Assembly (NCBI GenBank): GCA_907165135.1
Contig: OU015566.1
Location: 7,176,157-7,240,156 of the forward strand
Reading direction: 5' to 3'
DNA length: 64,000 nucleotides
DNA from: Oikopleura dioica
Taxonomy: Eukaryota > Chordata > Appendicularia > Copelata > Oikopleuridae
Under the pieces are notes generated by a model. It was not told the origin of the DNA. It made no database searches and was given only the letters and a program-made list of their open reading frames with translations. Numbering within the stretch: the first letter of the stretch is position 1; each line of letters opens with the position of its first letter. Shown here piece by piece: positions 1-10,430 of this stretch. The position numbers were made by a program, and so were the translations under genes.

Positions 1-336
1 ATGCCGGGCATTTGAAAACGGATTCCGAGCAGTTTCCAAATTTGAACTTTCGACTTTCAGACGAGTCTGCTTTTTCTGCGCAAAACTCGCATAGACTTAT
101 TTGCTCATCGATAACTGCGGCTTTTGGCACTGCCCTTAATCTTTCAATAAGACTAAATAAGGCCCAAAAAGGGAGCTTACGAACCAGTTACAATAATCAC
201 ATTTTATAAGTAGGCCATAAGAAGACACAAACTCTTTTTTGATTCCTCTGAACATTTTCCTTTTCTCTTCTCTATTAAAATTATTCATAACATCCTGCTT
301 GCGAAAATAAGCTCTAGAAAGACATTTATTCACCAA

Positions 337-522
337 TCACTTTATTGAAGCTATTGAAGATTTGGTGCGAGAACTGCGCTCAAGACTTTTCGAACCAGAA
401 TGAGAAACAGTGCTGAAATCAATTGACTTGGAAAACTGTCCTTTTCGAGCCGAATCTGGATGGAAGGGATTAAGAACTGAGTTTTTCTTACTGCTTGATT
501 TTCGACAGCTATTTGGAGACAT
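337..522 (-). CDS. possible small Ser/Lys-rich protein
   Basis: A 61-codon open frame starts at an ATG (522-520). It is rich in Ser, Lys and Arg and has no recognised domain. Its stop overlaps an AATAAA on the minus strand, a tight 3' end that fits this compact genome. An acceptor-like TAAACAG lies about 75 nt upstream, so an earlier exon is possible. The open frame is short and low-complexity, so it may be chance. I do not recognise the protein. Confidence 0.22.
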   Translation of the reverse strand: MSPNSCRKSSSKKNSVLNPFHPDSARKGQFSKSIDFSTVSHSGSKSLERSSRTKSSIASIK

Positions 523-2030
523 TGTGCTGGATTTCGTGACTTTTTTGGTTTTTTGAGCGATTTTCTTCCATGATTTCAAAAGAAAGGTACTGTTTATTAG
601 TTTGTTATTCAGAATCTGAATTTCAGATATAAGAAATAATCCGAAGAAGCCTGAACAATATCTAGATATAAATAATGATATCTTTCTATTTTTGTACAAT
701 TATCGTTCCAGATATACACTTTATCAGCGCAATTTATAATTTTATTTGATATTCTTCAACAAATGTTGGATCCCTTTATCAACCGTTGCGTCATCTTGAT
801 AGAAAGTATTACTTCAAAAAAGAAAATTTCTCTTAAGAAAATTGCTCTTTTGAAGACTGTAATTGCTCAAAAAACTTCCCTGTAATGGTTGAACTTCTTT
901 TTGACATGGCGATTCGATTTCGCGAACCGAATTTGGAGACATTTCCAATATTGTCCGGAAGCGATAAATTCTTCGTCAGCGCCTCCTGAATTCACTTGAA
1001 AACGGCTACTTGTTAAACTTTATGAACAAACGTGAGGGAGTTGTAACGAGTTGCGCTTGAGATTGAAGGGCACAGAAGTTGATGTGGACAGTGATGCTCG
1101 TCGGCTGAGATACTTCGCTTCAGAAAGTCTACGAATATAAAACTCAAATTTAAATTGCTGATGAATATATCTTTTTCTTAAGCTATTTTCAGCTCTTAAA
1201 TGCTTTAATTGTCTTTAAAATAGAAATAATGGCCCAATAAATCCAAAATTAAACCCTTATAGATTTAAATGATTTTCATATAACTAATTTGAAGATTTGT
1301 TTTTTCAACCAGAAAACTTTTATACCAGTCTTTTGTCAAAAAAACATTCAGAAAGTTATGCCGCAATAACTAATGCGGGCAAATTGTAATCCGAAAAATT
1401 TAGACTACTCTTTGCCCTGAAAATGCGAACTGAACGGAACGTTCTAGACGAAGTTATGATATTTGGCGATAAAAAGGTTGTGTTTTAATATTATGGGTAA
1501 ACACAAGGTTCCCGAAGCCTAGGCGCTCGGTAAAAACAAGCGTAACCTAAACAAAGCATAAGCGTAAAATGATGTCAGTACTTTCAATGTTCGAGGGATA
1601 GGGCTTGAGATTCTTGTTCAGTGTAATGACGAACAAGTGTTCTAAGTGTAGGAGCAATGAGGAGCATCGTCATAAATATAAAGTACACCCTTCTTTGGGC
1701 TTTTATTGAAGAAACATTTGTTGAACAAATGTTTAGGACTCGTGACGAAGCTTTTATCCTTACTCTTTTATTATTATCGGACCAAAAATAGACACTTCGT
1801 TCTTTCATAAAATATTCTCATTTACTAGGGCCTCAATTCCCGGAGAAACTATCATCGCAGATGCCGATTTTTATCTGAAAAAAATGAATTTAACATGATG
1901 ACACCCTTATTCTGGCCGCGCCTGATTTCATATGATTTTAAACTTTAATAATCGTAGTATTTAATTAAAACTGTGCACTTAAGGGTATCAACAACGATGG
2001 AATAAGGGGCTCTTTTATGAGTCGACCCCG
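523..2030. other. AT-rich stretch, no gene seen
   Basis: Only short out-of-context open frames are present, with no convincing splice sites. A GACACCCTTA terminus-like motif at about 1,900 resembles the ends of elements found elsewhere in the window, but I see no partner end. Confidence 0.4.
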
Positions 2031-2033
2031 TTA

Positions 2034-2062
2034 TTTCGTTGTTGGGAGTCCCAACAACGAAA
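2034..2062. repeat. perfect 14-bp-arm hairpin
   Basis: TTTCGTTGTTGGGA is followed by one G and then its exact reverse complement. Just upstream (about 1,977) is TTAAGGGTATCAACAACGA, similar to the TTAA-flanked element end at 63,428. This may be the remnant of a related non-autonomous element. Confidence 0.5.
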
Positions 2063-2950
2063 CTTGGGACTAGGGTTGGCCAAAAAAAGGGATGGGCCTT
2101 CGATTTCCTTTAAACTTTCCTAGATTATTTATTTGGGTCCATATAATAAATATTTTCAAAAAAATTCCAAAAAAAATTTTCGCCTACCCTTTTTTGGAGG
2201 GCTGAAAATAGCCAAAAACCTGTTTTTTCCCCATAACAAGCTTATCTGCTGCATGCTTACTGAGAAAAAGGGTAAAACTTGAATACTAAAAATCCGCCTA
2301 CGCAAAAAAATACGGTTTTGTATACCGATTTTCGAGGTCTTCCGCTCAACTTGATGATTCATATGGGGTATCAAAATGTTCGTCTCGTCGAGATCTATCA
2401 GAAACTGCAATAAAATTCGCTGAAATGAGACTTCACTTTTTTCTTGGCCTACCCTACTTGGGACCCTTAAAAGTCTTAAGGGAGTATTGACTACAAAGTC
2501 GTTACCAATAAACATTTTTCTCGTCAATTAACTTACATTCTGTAGTCTTCATCCACGTCAATATCGTTTATTTCAGAGAGTATCTTCTTGCAAGACTTGA
2601 TTCTTGAAAACAATGCTCAAGATGGTCAAAACTCTACTTAAGAGTCTAGCCCTTGTTTGTTATAAAAATATCTTGATCTAGTTAATTTCGAACCGTCAAT
2701 TCGATCGAAAATGGATAAACGATTCCGGAAATGCTACGTCCATGGTTTGAATGAAACAAATTCGAATTATCAAGCTGTCTGGTCGTTCGTTAGCTTTACA
2801 AATTGGCAAAACAGATCAAGATCAAACGAAAAAATAATTGTTTTTACCAGAGTTCTGATGAAAGAGCTAGTCGCTTTCAGGAATTTGTTTAACGAAGAAT
2901 CGCTGTTCTAACGTTTCAGACTCAAATTGGAAGCCTCAAACTTAGGGCGA

Positions 2951-2980
2951 GGGTTAGGGTTAGGGTTAGGGTTAGGGTTT
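2951..2980 (+). repeat. short interstitial telomere-like array
   Basis: Five GGGTTA/GGGTTT units in a row. Similar short arrays occur at 12,550-12,566, 18,716-18,747 and, degenerate, at 53,378-53,455. TTAGGG is the chordate telomere unit. These tracts are too short and scattered to be a chromosome end. Confidence 0.75.
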
Positions 2981-3554
2981 ATCATCGATTTTGAGGATCG
3001 TTTCCTTTTCGTTTTCTTCCTTTCTTTCTTCGACCAGTGGCTCAAGACACTCACAAGTCTGAACATACCATTTAGAAATTTTTTCCTCTAAGTGACAAAG
3101 TCCGTGACTCTGACTGTACAATTACCCTCTGAGAGCTTGCATCTTCCTTTTGTCATGATGAACTTTGTAGGTCAAAAAGTGGTTAGTAGGGATTGGTGGT
3201 TAGCGGCTTCTGAAATCTCTCTATTTTCTGTCTATCTTAAATTCTGGCCAGTTCTTTTTTCCTTGTTTTGCCCCGGGGCGAGAGCGACCAGAGGCGATCT
3301 TCCCTGTCGGATGAAAATCGAGGCTCAGCCTTGCGCTTGGGATTATCTCTTCTGAGCGGTTACTCTGTCTCTTTTCATATTTCAACGGCGATTTTCTCAT
3401 CTCCTCGGAAGATGACGCTTCTGATTTTACTTGTAAGCCATTAATATTTACAGTGGAGGAATGATCCTCTCATACTAATGCACATGGTGACATGTCCAGC
3501 AGATTACTAATTCAGCACTTGTAGCACTTGATAAAGGGTGAGATTCTTTACTTA

Positions 3555-4133
3555 GATGAAATTAAATAACTTTTGCAGCAGAAATTTTGACTTGTCGATT
3601 TTTTGAGCTCAGTAGAAAGAGCGAGAAATTCTGAGTCGAACCCACTTTCCCATGAGGAAAATTTTCTAGAGAATGACGTCGCAAATGACGTCATAAGGTA
3701 CCAAAACCGAAAACTTTGAGTCGGTTTTGAAAGCCTTTCCGATGGATATTTCAAGTGTTCAATGGGTCAAATGGAAGCTCAGAAGAAACTGAAGGTTCAT
3801 TTTAGATGATTTTCGGAAAATTTCAAAAAATTGGCTCTAGAATTTTTGAAAAATTTTTGTAAAAATAAAAATATCAAAAATGAACCTTAAATTTTGATAA
3901 GCTTTCATTTGAGCTATTTCACGCCGAAAATAACCAACTGAAAGGCATCTAAAAAGTGACTCAAAGTTTGCCCAAAATGGCTATTTTTGCCATCTTCTCA
4001 GGTCCCCTGTGACGTCATCGTCTGGTATTTTTGGTCAAATTTTGACCAATCGAGTCAGAATTTTCCGGGCTTTCTTTAGAGCCCAAAAATGAATGGGTCA
4101 ATTTTTTTGCTGCAAAAAGTTTTTAATTTCATC
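3555..4133. mobile_element. palindromic MITE with TTA duplication (PIF/Harbinger-like)
   Basis: The 579-bp element is an imperfect palindrome over nearly its whole length, with its centre near 3,845. Both ends read GATGAAATTAA then AACTTTTGCAGCA in inverted orientation. It is flanked by TTA on each side (3,552-3,554 and 4,134-4,136). A 3-bp TWA duplication is typical of PIF/Harbinger elements. Assignment to that superfamily is inference. There is no coding capacity. Confidence 0.75.
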
Positions 4134-4435
4134 TTAGAAAATAAAAAAACAGAAGTAATCTTAAAACAAAAATTTTGATATTCAATTTTCATCCTTGAAA
4201 GAAAAGGGCTGAAAATGATGAAAATGATGCAATAAAAAAGTTGATGAACTTTGCGTTATTCTTCTTTTCAAGGTAACTTGATTCTTGGAGCTATTCTGCT
4301 TCGACGCATAAAGATTCAATGATATTAGCCCACTGAATTTTGATATTCGCCAAAATGTCTAACGGGAATGTTCACATTTAGTGACATTTCCGAGCATTTT
4401 GTCGCTTGATATTTCATCGTTTCTTAATTTCAGAA

Positions 4436-4615
4436 ATGAAGCAAATTCTCTTGCTCATTATTTTCATCGAAAGTAAGACTGATCACTGCCATGTTGAACA
4501 GAAAACAAAGCGGTCATTCGACCAAGAGCCATTTTTTGATGAAAATGACTGTTTATATTTTAAACTTTGTCTAACCCGCATCGAGCAAGATAAATTAATT
4601 GCTGTACAATTTTAA
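4436..4615 (+). CDS. candidate small secreted peptide
   Basis: The 59-residue open frame begins MKQILLLIIFIES, a good short signal peptide, and continues with a Cys-containing acidic segment after a Lys-Arg pair (possible processing site). The ATG lies 2 nt after TTAATTTCAG, which could be a spliced-leader acceptor. A GTAAGA lies right after the hydrophobic stretch, so the reading may be cut by an intron and the true C-terminus may differ. I recognise no family. Confidence 0.33.
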   Translation: MKQILLLIIFIESKTDHCHVEQKTKRSFDQEPFFDENDCLYFKLCLTRIEQDKLIAVQF

Positions 4616-4619
4616 TGAA

Positions 4620-5680
4620 CTTAAAATTTGCAATTTTTTCATGAAAAAAAAGCAGAAAAACGCTTCAATTTGAGGACTTTAGTTCGTCGAAAAAGTGAGC
4701 TCAAGTTGAAAGTCAATAATTGATGCAGCGATCCAGCCAGGCGGATAATTCCGCTATCCTTGGGATTGTTCGTGCTTATCCTCGCGAAGCAATTTACGTA
4801 GCAATAATTACGAAGAAGCCCTCTCGTTTTTTATCGATTTCAAAACGGAAGTGAATAGAATAATGATGATTTCTTTCTCCGAAAATAGACAGATTTACTC
4901 AATATTCTTCTAGCATTGGGAAGAACAAGGGTTTCTTTGGAGAAACATTGATATTGATATTCCTTTCTATCAGTTAAGGCCTTTGATTCAATTGAATCAA
5001 AGAAACAAGGATGTTACTAAAATTATTCAATTTTCCTTTTCATTCAACTGAATCAGTCGAACGGATTGATATGTTATTTTATGATTGATGGCTCTTTGTA
5101 TTTAGTAATGTTTAAGCTGTGTCTATGGTTATAACTTATAACCTGCTCTTACTATTAACTTCCTTGTTCAATAAATGTAGCTCCATTAAACTAGTTACCA
5201 AAATAAACGTATCCGCAAATTAAATTTGACATGCGATTATTGTAACTATAGCTGTAATTACATTTCTTTTCAGCAAAGCACTTATTGCTCTTAATTAAAA
5301 AATAAACGAAGATGTAAAGTGGAAAACTAAAACACCCAAAAGTTTAGGGCCAAAACCCCAAGAGTAAAATTTACTCAGTAAATGAACTTGGTTACTAAGA
5401 AATGCTTCATCAAGCATGATTTTCAAAAGCAGCTTTTATGACGAAAATAAAAAGAGATTACCTGGCTAATTCATCATCATTTTCGAAAAAATAAAATAAT
5501 TTTCTTTTGCCCAAGTTACGGAGAATACCAGTTAAATTTCTTCGACAAAAGCCCTCAAATGAATAAAGCCGTTATCGCATGGAGAAGTGCAGGGAAGATT
5601 TTAATCAGTTAAGTATTTGCAAAATCATTCATTAGAGCTTTATTTGCGTCAATGTTTTCTTCTGGAATCTTCTTCTGGAG
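4620..5680. other. AT-rich intergenic stretch
   Basis: I see no convincing exon, RNA gene or repeat in this stretch. Confidence 0.4.
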
Positions 5681-5686
5681 AGAATT

Positions 5687-5862
5687 CAGGGTTCAAATTT
5701 TTGACGAAAAAATGTTGAGCTGAGCGAGCGGCTGAGCGGTCGGCCGCGAAAAATTCTTGAGCAGTTGAGCGGTAAGTCAAAAAGAGCCCTGAGCTGAGCA
5801 GACGCTCATCGCTCGCTCACCGCTTAGATACCGCTCGACGCTCAACCAAAATCGGAACCCTG
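5687..5862. mobile_element. short hAT-like MITE built from GAGCGG words
   Basis: The 176-bp element starts CAGGGTTC and ends GAACCCTG. It is flanked by a perfect 8-bp duplication GAGAGAAT (5,678-5,685 and 5,863-5,870), the size made by hAT transposases. The interior is a string of GAGCTGAGC/GAGCGG words on the left arm and their complements on the right, so it folds into many alternative hairpins. Compare the element at 10,828. Confidence 0.8.
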
Positions 5863-5949
5863 GAGAGAATATTCTCGAAATTGAAGTTTTCCTGAAGAAA
5901 TCTATGCATCATTATTGATTATTATTAATAAACATAAATATGCAAATTA

Positions 5950-6960
5950 GGTTGGTAGATTGCAGAAAAGATTTGTGACCGATGATGATTTCTCGCTATT
6001 TTTGACGATATCAACACAGCGTTCTAACGATAAAGATATCCTTAGCATCTCCGCTTTTGAGATAATTTTAACGAAAACTTGATTAAAATCGTCCGATTTT
6101 TGTTGCGAAAAGTTGGAATCACTTTCTGGAAAACAAAAATTCTCCAAATAAGCAATTTTTATTCCGTTCCATTTTAAAAACTTTACTATGAAATTCTAGC
6201 CATATCATTTGGCCTCATGCCAGTTTGAGATAAAAAAAACCTTCTAAAATAGAAGAAAGGCTCGTTCGAAGGTTGACGTGCTGCCAAATTATGATCGTTT
6301 GCACCACCAACAGCAGCAGTGCTGGCGCACGACCAAAAACGAGCTGGCTAAGGAATCCCCTTTATACCGGGGTTCTGTATTCTGGTTGTTTAGAAATTTA
6401 ACCATATTCTGCGCGAAGTAAAAGAACCTCAGAGCATTCTATGATTTTTTGCTGTTACATAAGGGTGTGAAGTTACATTCTCTCTTTAGTAAAGAGTCTT
6501 TACCCTTGCGCATAGAGTTTACGCGTGAAAAAACGGTGATTGTTGCCTGGAGATCTGCGATAGAAAATAAGAAACTCGATAGGACAGTTGTTCCACTTTA
6601 AGTAGTGACAGTCACTAATAGTGACAGTGTCACTTTGCTGTTTCGGTTTTGCTGTTCCTTTATTTGCGAAAACACGTAAGCCTGTCTCTTTACTCAAGCT
6701 AAAGTTCATCAAGGTCCCTTTTTTATTGTACTTTTTAGGCTACTGATACCCTTGTGGCTCCTAACATATGAGTTGAATAAGGGTGTCACCGCAGAAAAGC
6801 TTATAAATCATAAATCCAGTGATTTGAAGAAAAATCTTTTGAGGATTTAAAAATGATTGTATTTAAAATGAATGTACAAATAAATAATTGTTCAAGATAA
6901 AAATGATGATGACAGTAAATAAATAGAAACAGATTTCCTGATTTTTTGTTGATAATAATT
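5950..6960. other. intergenic region downstream of the zinc-finger gene
   Basis: Nothing here is supported as a gene. It contains an inverted GTGACAGT/ACTGTCAC cluster near 6,605-6,632 and one TAAGGGTGTCA element-end motif near 6,779. Confidence 0.4.
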
Positions 6961-6976
6961 TTTTAAATCTAAGAAT

Positions 6977-8059
6977 TTATGATTCTACGTCTATTTCTTC
7001 GTCGAAATCTTCATCGATCGTTTTCGGGGAGCTGGAAGGACTTTCGATGGAGGATTTTCGAAGTTGATTTGTAACGAAAGCGCGTGCTTGAAGAAATTTC
7101 TGGTCTGCGTGCGCGTGCATCTTCGTGCAGCCGCAGTTGCAGTCCAGATCGAAGGTTGAGGTAATGACGGAGACGTGCACCGGCTCGGGTTGATTTGGCT
7201 TGTACGGGTGGCCGGGACGCTGGCGAGGCGCAATCGCTGCCTGGTTGAAGGTAAATGGGTTCGATTCTTCCTTCGAGCGCGGGGTGATCTGGCCCGAGGG
7301 GAGGGAAGAAAAGTTGAAGGGAGATCGCGGTGATACAGGGGTGGAGTCTGCGGAGCTGAGCGGCGATGTAGGAAGAGAAGAAGTCGGCGAAGAAGGAGAA
7401 GAGGAGTTGAAGCTCGAAAGAGTCCTCCTGCAATTTTTCCAGGCATTTCGTTGGTTCTTCAGGGCGGCCTTTTGCTCTCGCATGCGAGCTCGATCCTCTT
7501 TCAGTGCTGAAAACAGATTGTTAGAACAAAGTTCATCAATTGCCAATTGGTTTTCTGTTGCTACTTTCGAAAATGAGTCTAATTTGTAATTGCGGTTTAT
7601 AGTAAAAACACGGGTCGACTCACCTCGCAGCCGCATCGGGTTCCAAGCGCAGTAGGTCTTGTGTCTGACGACCCCCTTTTGATTCTGGAAGAAGCGGTTG
7701 CACCACTCGCACTGATGACGATCCGGGTGAAGAGGAGTGGGTGAAGTGGGTTCCTGTTTGACGGCTAGAAGATTAAGCGTAAATGTCTTTTCGCACGATG
7801 GAATTTGAAAGTAAAGGGCAGCACTGACTTTTACGAGCCCTCGTGAGTTTTTTCTCGACTTACTTGGCGCTAGCTCTTCTTTTTCCCAATCGCGGAGGGA
7901 GGGGTTCCAGCTGCAGTAAGCTCTGTGCCTCAGTAAACCAGACGGTTGCTGAAGATTTCTCCTGCACCAGCGGCATTGGTAGCCGTCTTCTGTCTTCGCC
8001 TCGGCGATTATTGCTGCTGTTTCTGCGTCTCTGACTGTAAGTTCACTGTCGACCGTCAT
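6977..8059 (-). CDS. C2HC zinc-finger protein, 3 exons
   Basis: Exons 8059-7864, 7764-7624 and 7506-6977 join in phase to give 288 residues. Two copies of a compact finger are visible: YQCRWC...HRAYC near residue 28 and HQCEWC...HKTYC in exon 2, each Cys-x2-Cys-x12-His-x3-Cys and followed by a Trp-Asn-Pro. After them come a basic helix-like segment (ALKEDRARMREQ), a long Ser/Pro-rich region and an acidic C-terminus. This suggests a nuclear DNA- or protein-binding factor, but I do not recognise the family. Both introns (99 and 117 nt) have GT-AG ends, are multiples of three and lack in-frame stops, so unspliced RNA would also encode a 360-residue protein. A TATA box sits about 25 bp upstream of the ATG. 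Confidence 0.8.
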   Translation of the reverse strand: MTVDSELTVRDAETAAIIAEAKTEDGYQCRWCRRNLQQPSGLLRHRAYCSWNPSLRDWEKEELAPSKSRKNSRGLVKVSAALYFQIPSCEKTFTLNLLAVKQEPTSPTPLHPDRHQCEWCNRFFQNQKGVVRHKTYCAWNPMRLRGESTRVFTINRNYKLDSFSKVATENQLAIDELCSNNLFSALKEDRARMREQKAALKNQRNAWKNCRRTLSSFNSSSPSSPTSSLPTSPLSSADSTPVSPRSPFNFSSLPSGQITPRSKEESNPFTFNQAAIAPRQRPGHPYKPNQPEPVHVSVITSTFDLDCNCGCTKMHAHADQKFLQARAFVTNQLRKSSIESPSSSPKTIDEDFDEEIDVES

Positions 8060-8080
8060 TTTTTGCTTGAAGTTTTGTTG

Positions 8081-8090
8081 CTTTTATATC
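8081..8090 (-). promoter_or_regulatory. TATA box of the zinc-finger gene
   Basis: GATATAAAAG on the minus strand lies 22-31 bp upstream of the ATG at 8,059. Transcription would therefore start within a few bases of the start codon, giving a very short leader. Confidence 0.5.
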
Positions 8091-8552
8091 TCGGGCGAAA
8101 ATGGGGTAACGGAGACTCTTTTTTGTTGACTCGACCTGGCTTTTCGGAAAAATAAAGCGCTGGCCAAAAAAATAAGTTGATTGAGCGATAGGCTGGCCCC
8201 TATTTATAATGTTACGAGGCGCAAGTGCGCCGCGGAAACGTGTCTTCCCAAGGTCATCCGGACGCGAATATTGTGGCGCGGTAGATGGCGCGCGTCATCT
8301 AAAAGCGCGCGCACACTCTCTCTCTTGAATCGCGGGGACTTACGGCGACTGAAAATGATCCAGGGAAGAAGAATCATCGGGTAAGATTGGAGACTCGACA
8401 TGCATCAGCACTTCTGTGCATAACGAACTGGAAATAACACCTTGTTGTTACTTGCTATACTTGCAATAACCAACACTTGCTGATAGACATAAAAGAGTCC
8501 ATATAACAATAGACTTTTATCTTCATCGTAGTCAACATTATATAATATAAAG

Positions 8553-9110
8553 GAAATAAGGAGACTCTTTGGAAACTGGGAAACTGGACGGGTGAAAGTT
8601 ATTAATGAACTTACTTAGTTTCTCCTCGAACCAGACAATTTCATGTAGTTAGACCAACAACAGCGATATTTACGATACCAGCACAGGGGTCCCGGTTATT
8701 CGAAAAAGAGAACGTCAGAGAATTCATGCTATCTATGATTAATACCAGCTATGGTTTAAAACTAGCGATATTTACCAGCTAGAATAGTATTTATGATACT
8801 ATAGATAAATTATATTTAGATGATATATTATATATATTATATCATTTAAATATCATTTATCTATATCATAAATACTATTCTAGCTGGTAAATATCGCTAG
8901 TTTTAAACCATAGCTGGTTTTAATCATAGATAGCATGAATTCTCTGACGTTTTCTTTTTACGAATTACCGGGACCCCTGTGCTGGTATCGTAAATATCGC
9001 TGTTGTTCGTCTAACTAAATAAAGTTGTCTGGTTCAAGGAGAAACTAAGTAAGTTAATTAATAACTTTCACCCGTCCAGTTTCCCAGTTTTCAAAGAGTC
9101 TCCTTATTTC
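8553..9110. mobile_element. near-perfect 558-bp palindrome
   Basis: The left arm from GAAATAAGGAGACTCTTTG is repeated in inverted orientation up to 9,110 with only a few mismatches and small gaps. The centre, near 8,832, is an AT-only stretch of TATATATTATATCA type. There is no open frame. This is probably a fold-back or MITE insertion. No clear target-site duplication could be assigned because the flanks themselves look palindromic. Confidence 0.75.
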
Positions 9111-9668
9111 GATAATTTGTTTTATGACAGCAGCAAAGAACATTTTAATCGAGGTCTATTTTTTCTGAAAACAAGTCATTATACCTTGATTATTGAAATT
9201 TAGACAGAGAGAGAAAACGATTGCTCAATAACTTCCTGCTTTTCATTTCATTTTCATAACAAAATAGGTTTATTTTCTTTTCTTAAGAAAAATAGGGAAA
9301 TGATGCTTTGAGTCTAAATTTGGCGAACACGCGAATCGAAAAATCCATAAACGTTTTCAAAAGTGCTTATTTTAACTCAAAACAAAAAGTACAAATTATA
9401 GACAACTAAGTTGTTATGAAACAACACGATTTCGTTATTCGCTCAAAAATGAACTATTTGAGAATAGTGTTGCTACTATTTTTGCGTAAATGTTTTGAGA
9501 AATTAAGATTCTTGGGACAAGATTTCCAAAGCTAGAAATATTAGTAGTTAGTACAACATTTTATCGTAAAGTTGATTATCTATTATCATTGACCCAGATT
9601 TTCTTATTGATCTGAATTCAAGAGTTAACACAGTGACACCCTTATTTTTTCAATGGATTATTCAAAAT

Positions 9669-9800
9669 TGGGGTAGAACAAATTTTTGGAACAGATTTTT
9701 ATAGGAAGGGTTTTGATTGGCCGGTAGGCCAAATACAGCAATCTTATTGGTTATCCAAAAATTCACTTCCAAAAATTGGGTTAGTCCCAAAATTGGGTCT
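9669..9800 (+). repeat. dispersed repeat, copy 1
   Basis: A stretch running GGGGTAGAACAAATTTTTGG, then TTTTGATTGGCCGGTAGGCC, then AATCTTATTGGTTATCC is repeated at 52,066-52,189 (same strand) and at 51,880-52,000 (opposite strand) at high identity. The core GGCCGGTAGGCC is itself palindromic. It has no coding potential. Confidence 0.7.
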
Positions 9801-10430
9801 GTAACTTGGAAAAATTAATTGTCAGTTTTCGCCAAGACCTTCGCTAATTTTCTGGTTTACCCACTTTTACCCCTTAATTTTTGATCAAATATTTCCAGTA
9901 ACTTCCGCAGCGGACTCTGACTCATAACTAAGAATCTTCCTCAACCTCGTGATTTTCCACCGGGCCGGGATCACTGGATCTAGATAAGTAAGTTTTTGTT
10001 TGTCTTTGTTGTTTGAAACGCTCCAAACAAGATGACGAGCGTTGGAGAAATTTTCTGGGTTGCACTGATAAAGATTTCAAAAGAGCTCGGAGCTGTTACG
10101 TTTATTTATCGTAAGAAGCTGTTTTTCTGGAAACGAGTGAAGCTTTCGTAGCGCATTAAAACCGTGAGACAAGGTCAGGTGCGTCAGGGCGGACAGACTT
10201 TACGACTCTCTCTGGGGGGCGGTTTTTTGTCTGGAATCACTCAAGGATAGCTTTAAAGCTTAGGAGTAAGATCGGCAGTATCAAAATATAGGATACTAGA
10301 CTCTTATGAGTGTGTTATTGTGACACCGTTTCACCTTTTACGACTAAAAAAATATAATAATTATACAGATATAGAGTCTATTTAAAATCTCTGACGTTAT
10401 GAGTCTAGTCGTTTTCATAAGTAAGAGATA

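Noticed and set aside
2156-2527. 123-codon minus frame
   Set aside because: Lys/Phe-rich low-complexity translation over an AT-rich stretch, with no start context, splice sites or domain.
7011-7446. 140- and 151-codon minus frames overlapping the zinc-finger gene
   Set aside because: Out-of-frame shadows of exon 3. The exon 3 frame has the domain continuity and correct phases.
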